Below are positions 60,507 through 64,000 of a stretch of DNA of 64,000 bases, piece after piece (position 1 is the stretch's first letter; each line of letters starts with the position of its first letter). Both the position numbers and the translations under genes were made by a program. The stretch comes from Aquabacterium sp. J223 (GTDB lineage: Bacteria; Pseudomonadota; Gammaproteobacteria; Burkholderiales; Burkholderiaceae_C), in the NCBI RefSeq assembly GCF_024666615.1, contig NZ_CP088297.1:310001-374000 (forward strand), read 5' to 3'. Under the pieces are notes generated by a model, which saw only the letters and a list, made by a program, of their open reading frames with translations, did not search any database and was not told the DNA's origin.

Positions 60507-61364
60507 TCAACGGGGCTGCAGCAGCACCCGGCCCTCGACCAGCGGCTGCACCCGGCCGCCCACCCACAGCGTACCGTCGTCGTCTTCCTGAAGGACCACG
60601 CGGCCGTCGGCGCCGACGCAGCGGCCCTGCGCGGCGACGTAGCGACGCGGCAGGCGGCCGTCGGCCATCAGCCAGCGCGCCAGGTTGGCCTGCAGGCTGC
60701 CGGTGACCGGGTCCTCCGGGATGCCGATCATGGCGGCGAAGAAGCGCACCTCGACGTCGGCCGGGCCGCCCGGCCGGTGGCGGCCGACCACGCCCACCTT
60801 GGCCAGGGTCTTCAGTGCCGCATGGTCGGGCTGCAGGCCCAGCACCCGGTCGGCGCTGTCCAGTTCCAGCGCCAGCTGCGCAAAGCCGCTGTCCAGCCAG
60901 GCCACCGCCCGCACCGCCTCGGGCGACAGCCCGAGCGCCCGCAGTACCGCGTCCACCACCGCGGCGTCGGCCGGCCGCACCACCACCGGCGGGGCGGCGA
61001 AGGCCAGGCCATCGTCCTCGCGCCGCACCCGCACCCGACCGACGGCGCATTGCTGCACCACCTCCGTCGGCCGCCGCGGCCGACCGCCGGCGGCCAGCCA
61101 GGCGTGGCAGGACCCGAGCGTCGGGTGGCCGGCGAAGGGCAGCTCGCCACCCGGGGTGAAGATGCGCACCCGGTAGTCCGCCTCGGCGTCGGTGGGCGGC
61201 AGCAGGAAGGTCGTTTCCGACAGCCGGGTCCAGCCGGCGAACGCCTGCATCGCCTCGTCGCTCAGGCCCACTGCGTCGTGCACGACCGCCAACGGGTTGC
61301 CGGCCAGCGGCCGCGGTGCGAAAACATCGACCTGGTCGAAACGGCGGGTGATCGCAGGGGCCAT
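60507..61364 (-). CDS. PhzF-family isomerase
   Basis: This 285-residue PhzF/DUF4 family protein contains FDQVDVFAPRPLAGNPLAVVHDA, the catalytic Glu region LSETTFLLPP, RIFTPGGELPFAGHPTLGS and EDPVTGSLQANLARWL. The prototype isomerises a phenazine precursor. Housekeeping members like this one have unknown substrates, and no phenazine genes are present. Confidence 0.9.
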   Translation of the reverse strand: MAPAITRRFDQVDVFAPRPLAGNPLAVVHDAVGLSDEAMQAFAGWTRLSETTFLLPPTDAEADYRVRIFTPGGELPFAGHPTLGSCHAWLAAGGRPRRPTEVVQQCAVGRVRVRREDDGLAFAAPPVVVRPADAAVVDAVLRALGLSPEAVRAVAWLDSGFAQLALELDSADRVLGLQPDHAALKTLAKVGVVGRHRPGGPADVEVRFFAAMIGIPEDPVTGSLQANLARWLMADGRLPRRYVAAQGRCVGADGRVVLQEDDDGTLWVGGRVQPLVEGRVLLQPR

Positions 61365-61456
61365 GCGGGATTGTGCGCACGCCTTGGCGGCGCGATTGCC
61401 CCCGTTGCCAGCGCCGTCAACTGCAAGCAAACGTGTTCGTCGTAACATCCACCGCG

Positions 61457-62233
61457 ATGTCGCAGTTCCCATCCAGCCGCGCCCTGCCCCAGGACGCGGA
61501 GGCCTTCAGGTCCACCCTGCCGCTCGGCGAAGCGGACCTGGTGCGGCTCAGCGACTTCCAGCGCTACCTGCGCGAGGTGGCCACCGACGACGACCCCGAC
61601 ACCGGCGGCACCCGGCTGACCTCGCTCAGCCCCTCGCTGCTGGCCGACCTGCAGCGCTTCACCCAGCCCGGCCGCCAGACCGAACTGCTCGAGGTGGTGG
61701 CCGCCTGCATGCGCCATGCGCGGCCGCTGAGCATCCACCTCGGGCAGGACGAACGGGTCCTGCGCCTGAGCCTGTTCCCGCTGGAGCGGGTGGCGCACTG
61801 CACGCTGCCGATGGCCGAGTTCCTGCAGAGCCGCCTGCTGGAACTGCAGGTGCTGCACGTGGAACCCGCGGTGATACCGGCGCCCGGGCAGCGTTTCGGC
61901 GCGCTGGTGGCCGAGGCCGACCAGTTCCACCCGCTGGCGCCGCTGACCTGGCACCTGGCGCTGCACGGCTCTCGCGAGGAGCTGCTGCCCGAGATCGCCG
62001 GCCTGGCGGCCTACCGCGTCGCGCCCGGCGTGGACCTGGCGCCGCTGGCGCTCGGCGGCGTGCTGCGCACGGCGGTCGAACGGCTGCAGCGGCAGAGCAC
62101 CAACCTGCGCGCGCTGGCCGAATGGCCGGGCTTCGACCGCGGCCGCGCCACCCGGCTGCTCAACGCGCTGTACCTGCAGGCCGGGCTGATCGTCAGCCGC
62201 AGCCACCCCGCGGCGGCCGGCGAACCGAGCTGA
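61457..62233 (+). CDS. Conserved hypothetical protein
   Basis: This 258-residue soluble protein has no signal peptide or TM helix. It has an all-alpha/beta character with repeated amphipathic segments (LLADLQRFTQPGRQTELLE, RVLRLSLFPLERVAHC, TAVERLQRQSTNLRAL, GRATRLLNALYLQAGLI). I recognise no domain with confidence. It is divergent from phzF and convergent with the transporter gene. The ATG is chosen as the earliest start consistent with coding character. Confidence 0.65.
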   Translation: MSQFPSSRALPQDAEAFRSTLPLGEADLVRLSDFQRYLREVATDDDPDTGGTRLTSLSPSLLADLQRFTQPGRQTELLEVVAACMRHARPLSIHLGQDERVLRLSLFPLERVAHCTLPMAEFLQSRLLELQVLHVEPAVIPAPGQRFGALVAEADQFHPLAPLTWHLALHGSREELLPEIAGLAAYRVAPGVDLAPLALGGVLRTAVERLQRQSTNLRALAEWPGFDRGRATRLLNALYLQAGLIVSRSHPAAAGEPS

Positions 62234-62245
62234 GGCTTCGGCCCC

Positions 62246-63424
62246 TCAAGCGGCCGGGGACAACGCGCGCTGCCGCGTCGCCAGCACGGCCGCCAGCCCC
62301 AGCACCGCCGCCGACGCCACCAGGCCGCGCGCCAGCCCGGCACCGTCGGACAACCAGCCGGTCCACAGCGGACCGATCACCTGTCCGAGCGCGAACACCA
62401 CGGTGAACGCGGCGATGCCGCCGCTCCAGCCGGCCGGCGGCGTGTTCAGCCGCACCAGCGCCGTCGTGGCGCCCGGCACCTGCAGGAAGATGGCACCGAA
62501 GCCCAGGCCGGAGGCGAACACCGCCCACGGCGCGGCGCTCAGCGCCGGCAGCACGCAGGCCACCGCCAGCAGCGCGTTGAGCAGCGCCATCGGCCGCCCG
62601 CTGCGGTGGCGCTGCAGCAGCCCCGACCAGAGGAAGGACGAGGCCACCACGCCGGCGCCCAGCAGAGCGTAGAACACCGTGACCTGCGCTGACGGCAGGC
62701 CCTGCTCGCGCAGCAGCGCGACGACGAAGGTCATGTAGCCGATGTAGCCGATGCCGAACCCGGCGTAGGACAGCAGCCCGAAGACGAAGTCGCGCCAGCG
62801 GAAGGCCGCCGGGGTGCCGGCGGCGGGCGACGGCGCGGCCGCCGGCACCTGCGCCACCGGCCGGCGCAGGGCCAGCGTGGCCGCGGCGCAAGCCAGGCCG
62901 AGCACCGCCCAGGCCAGCGGCCAGGCCGGACCGCCCCCTCGCGCGGCCATCAGCGCCTCGCAGGCCGGCACCGCCAGCGCCGCCAGCAGGATGCCGAAGC
63001 CGGTGCCGCCGTAGTAGAGCGCCAGCAGCAACCCGCCGCGCGACCCGGCACCGGCGGCCAGCCGCGCCGCCAGCAGGCCGCCGCTGACGAAGACCAGCGC
63101 GCTGGCCACGCCGGTGAGCCCGCGCAGCGCCATCAGCACCGCGGTGTCGCGCGAGGCGGCGGTGGCCAGCAGGCCGAGGCTCGCGGCGGCGGACCCGAGG
63201 AGCAGGCTGCGGCCGTCGCCAAGCCGGCGCATCGCCGCCGGTGCGAGCAGCGCACCCACCAGGTAACCCAGCGCGTTGGCGGTGTTCAGCGCGCCGGCCA
63301 CCGTGTAGCTCCACTGCAGGTCGGCGCGCATCGGCGGCAGCAGCAGCGCGTAGGCGAACCGCGCGATGCCGAGCGACACCGCCGCTGCCAGCGACAGCCG
63401 CAGCGCGGTGCCGACGCCCTGCAC
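62246..63424 (-). CDS. YbfB/YjiJ-family MFS transporter
   Basis: This 392-residue protein has twelve TM helices. The opening RLSLAAAVSLGIARFAYALLLPPM and the following WSYTVAGALNTANALGYLVGALL are the YbfB/YjiJ signature. The substrate is unknown. GTG 63424 is the start; it lies three bases after the xdhC stop, so the two are co-transcribed. Confidence 0.9.
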   Translation of the reverse strand: MQGVGTALRLSLAAAVSLGIARFAYALLLPPMRADLQWSYTVAGALNTANALGYLVGALLAPAAMRRLGDGRSLLLGSAAASLGLLATAASRDTAVLMALRGLTGVASALVFVSGGLLAARLAAGAGSRGGLLLALYYGGTGFGILLAALAVPACEALMAARGGGPAWPLAWAVLGLACAAATLALRRPVAQVPAAAPSPAAGTPAAFRWRDFVFGLLSYAGFGIGYIGYMTFVVALLREQGLPSAQVTVFYALLGAGVVASSFLWSGLLQRHRSGRPMALLNALLAVACVLPALSAAPWAVFASGLGFGAIFLQVPGATTALVRLNTPPAGWSGGIAAFTVVFALGQVIGPLWTGWLSDGAGLARGLVASAAVLGLAAVLATRQRALSPAA

Positions 63425-63427
63425 CGG

Positions 63428-64000
63428 CTACAGCGCGCAGCCGGATTCGCCGGGCGCCGGATCGGCCTGGCGCAGGTCCACGCCGTAGCGCACCGCCGTC
63501 AGCTCGGCCAGGATGGACACCGCGATCTCCGGCGGCGTGCGCGCGCCGTTCTTGATGCCCACCGGCCCATGCAACCGGTCGAGCTGCGGGTCGGTGAGGC
63601 CGAAGTGCTCCTTCAGCCGCGCCCGGCGCTTGGCCTGGTTGACGCGCGAGCCGATGGCGCCGACGTAGAAGCAGGGGCTGGCCAGCGCCTCCATCAGCGC
63701 GAGGTCGTCCAGCTTGGGGTCGTGGGTCAGCGCCACCACGGCGGTGTGGCCGTCGGGTTTCAATTCCACCAGCACGTCGTCGGGCATGCCGCGCAGCAGC
63801 CGCGCACCGGGCACCTCGAAGCCGCTGGCGTACTCCTCGCGCGGGTCGCAGATCAGCACCTCGTAGTCCAGCGCGCGCGCCATGGTGGCGAGGTAGTGCG
63901 TCATCTGCCCTGCACCGATGACCACCAGCCGCCACCGCGGGCCGTGGGTGGTGACCAGCCGCTGGTCGTCGAGCTGCAGTTCGTCGCTGCCGCCGGCCGG
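63428..64000 (-). CDS. XdhC-family protein, 3' portion
   Basis: The last 190 codons of a gene that continues past the right edge. The Rossmann domain of the XdhC/CoxI family is clear: VVIGAGQMTHYLATMARALDYEV, DPREEYASG, LTHDPKLDDLAL, GAIGSRVNQAKRRARL, LHGPVGIKNGARTPPEIAVSILAELTAVR. XdhC inserts the sulfurated molybdenum cofactor into xanthine-dehydrogenase-type enzymes. The frame is open to base 64000. Molybdoenzyme genes may lie just outside the window. Confidence 0.9.
   Translation of the reverse strand, partial: PAGGSDELQLDDQRLVTTHGPRWRLVVIGAGQMTHYLATMARALDYEVLICDPREEYASGFEVPGARLLRGMPDDVLVELKPDGHTAVVALTHDPKLDDLALMEALASPCFYVGAIGSRVNQAKRRARLKEHFGLTDPQLDRLHGPVGIKNGARTPPEIAVSILAELTAVRYGVDLRQADPAPGESGCAL

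Overview
The window is GC-rich, densely coded chromosome from a betaproteobacterium, most likely Burkholderiales of the Rubrivivax/Leptothrix/Roseateles type. Supporting signs are the atpIBEFHAGDC operon with hemE and priA beside it, a PEP-CTERM protein, the cytochrome c'/cytochrome b561 pair, the glycerol ABC transporter glp locus, and almost exclusive GC-ending codons. I see no prophage, insertion sequence, integron or CRISPR array. One tRNA gene is present (Arg, CCG anticodon).

Layout. 1-8.2 kb: a sulfate-binding protein fragment, a DUF4142 protein, a thioredoxin-like protein, ssb, and divergent recQ. Then comes an envelope-stress-like operon (BON lipoprotein, DUF883, DUF1328, histidine kinase) facing a NarL-type regulator and a receiver-only protein. 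8.2-24 kb: uvrA, a CAP-domain protein, an MHFG-type PEP-CTERM protein, an isomerase, a secreted cache protein plus chemoreceptor, a YheT hydrolase, purU with an NTF2-like gene, an ECF sigma/anti-sigma pair, tRNA-Arg, glycerate kinase, a diheme cytochrome c, and a histone-H1-tailed SWIB protein. 24-30.4 kb: an iron module (FMN hydroxyacid oxidase, PiuC-type dioxygenase, TonB-dependent receptor, exbD, exbB, tonB) headed by a Fur-like box. 30.9-41 kb: a complete glycerol locus, with glpD-glpS-T-P-Q-U-V leftward and glpR-glpK rightward, around an AT-rich operator. 41-54 kb: priA, hemE, lemA, two TPM-domain genes, and the F1Fo ATP synthase operon. 54-64 kb: an MBL-fold lipoprotein with a DsbD-like reductase, an SMP-30/GNAT/cytochrome b561 chain divergent from cytochrome c', PhzF, a hypothetical protein, a YbfB-type transporter, and the 3' part of an XdhC gene.

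Most unusual points. (1) The same perfect dyad, TGTCAG-N6-CTGACA, lies upstream of both the BON/DUF883/DUF1328/kinase operon and the NarL regulator gene, so it is a candidate operator for an undescribed self-regulating two-component system. (2) A palindromic intergenic repeat occurs twice, and a related segment appears to be embedded in frame in the zinc-binding region of recQ. (3) Four genes (priA, glpU, a TPM gene, an SMP-30 gene) each carry one surplus base in a short homopolymer; the shared pattern suggests sequencing error more than real gene decay. (4) The two glycerol-transporter ATPases show complementary loss of catalytic motifs. (5) The hemE-priA gap holds a perfect DnaA box.

No wholly new, self-evident molecular machine is visible. 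The two-component system with the shared dyad is the best candidate for an undescribed regulatory circuit.
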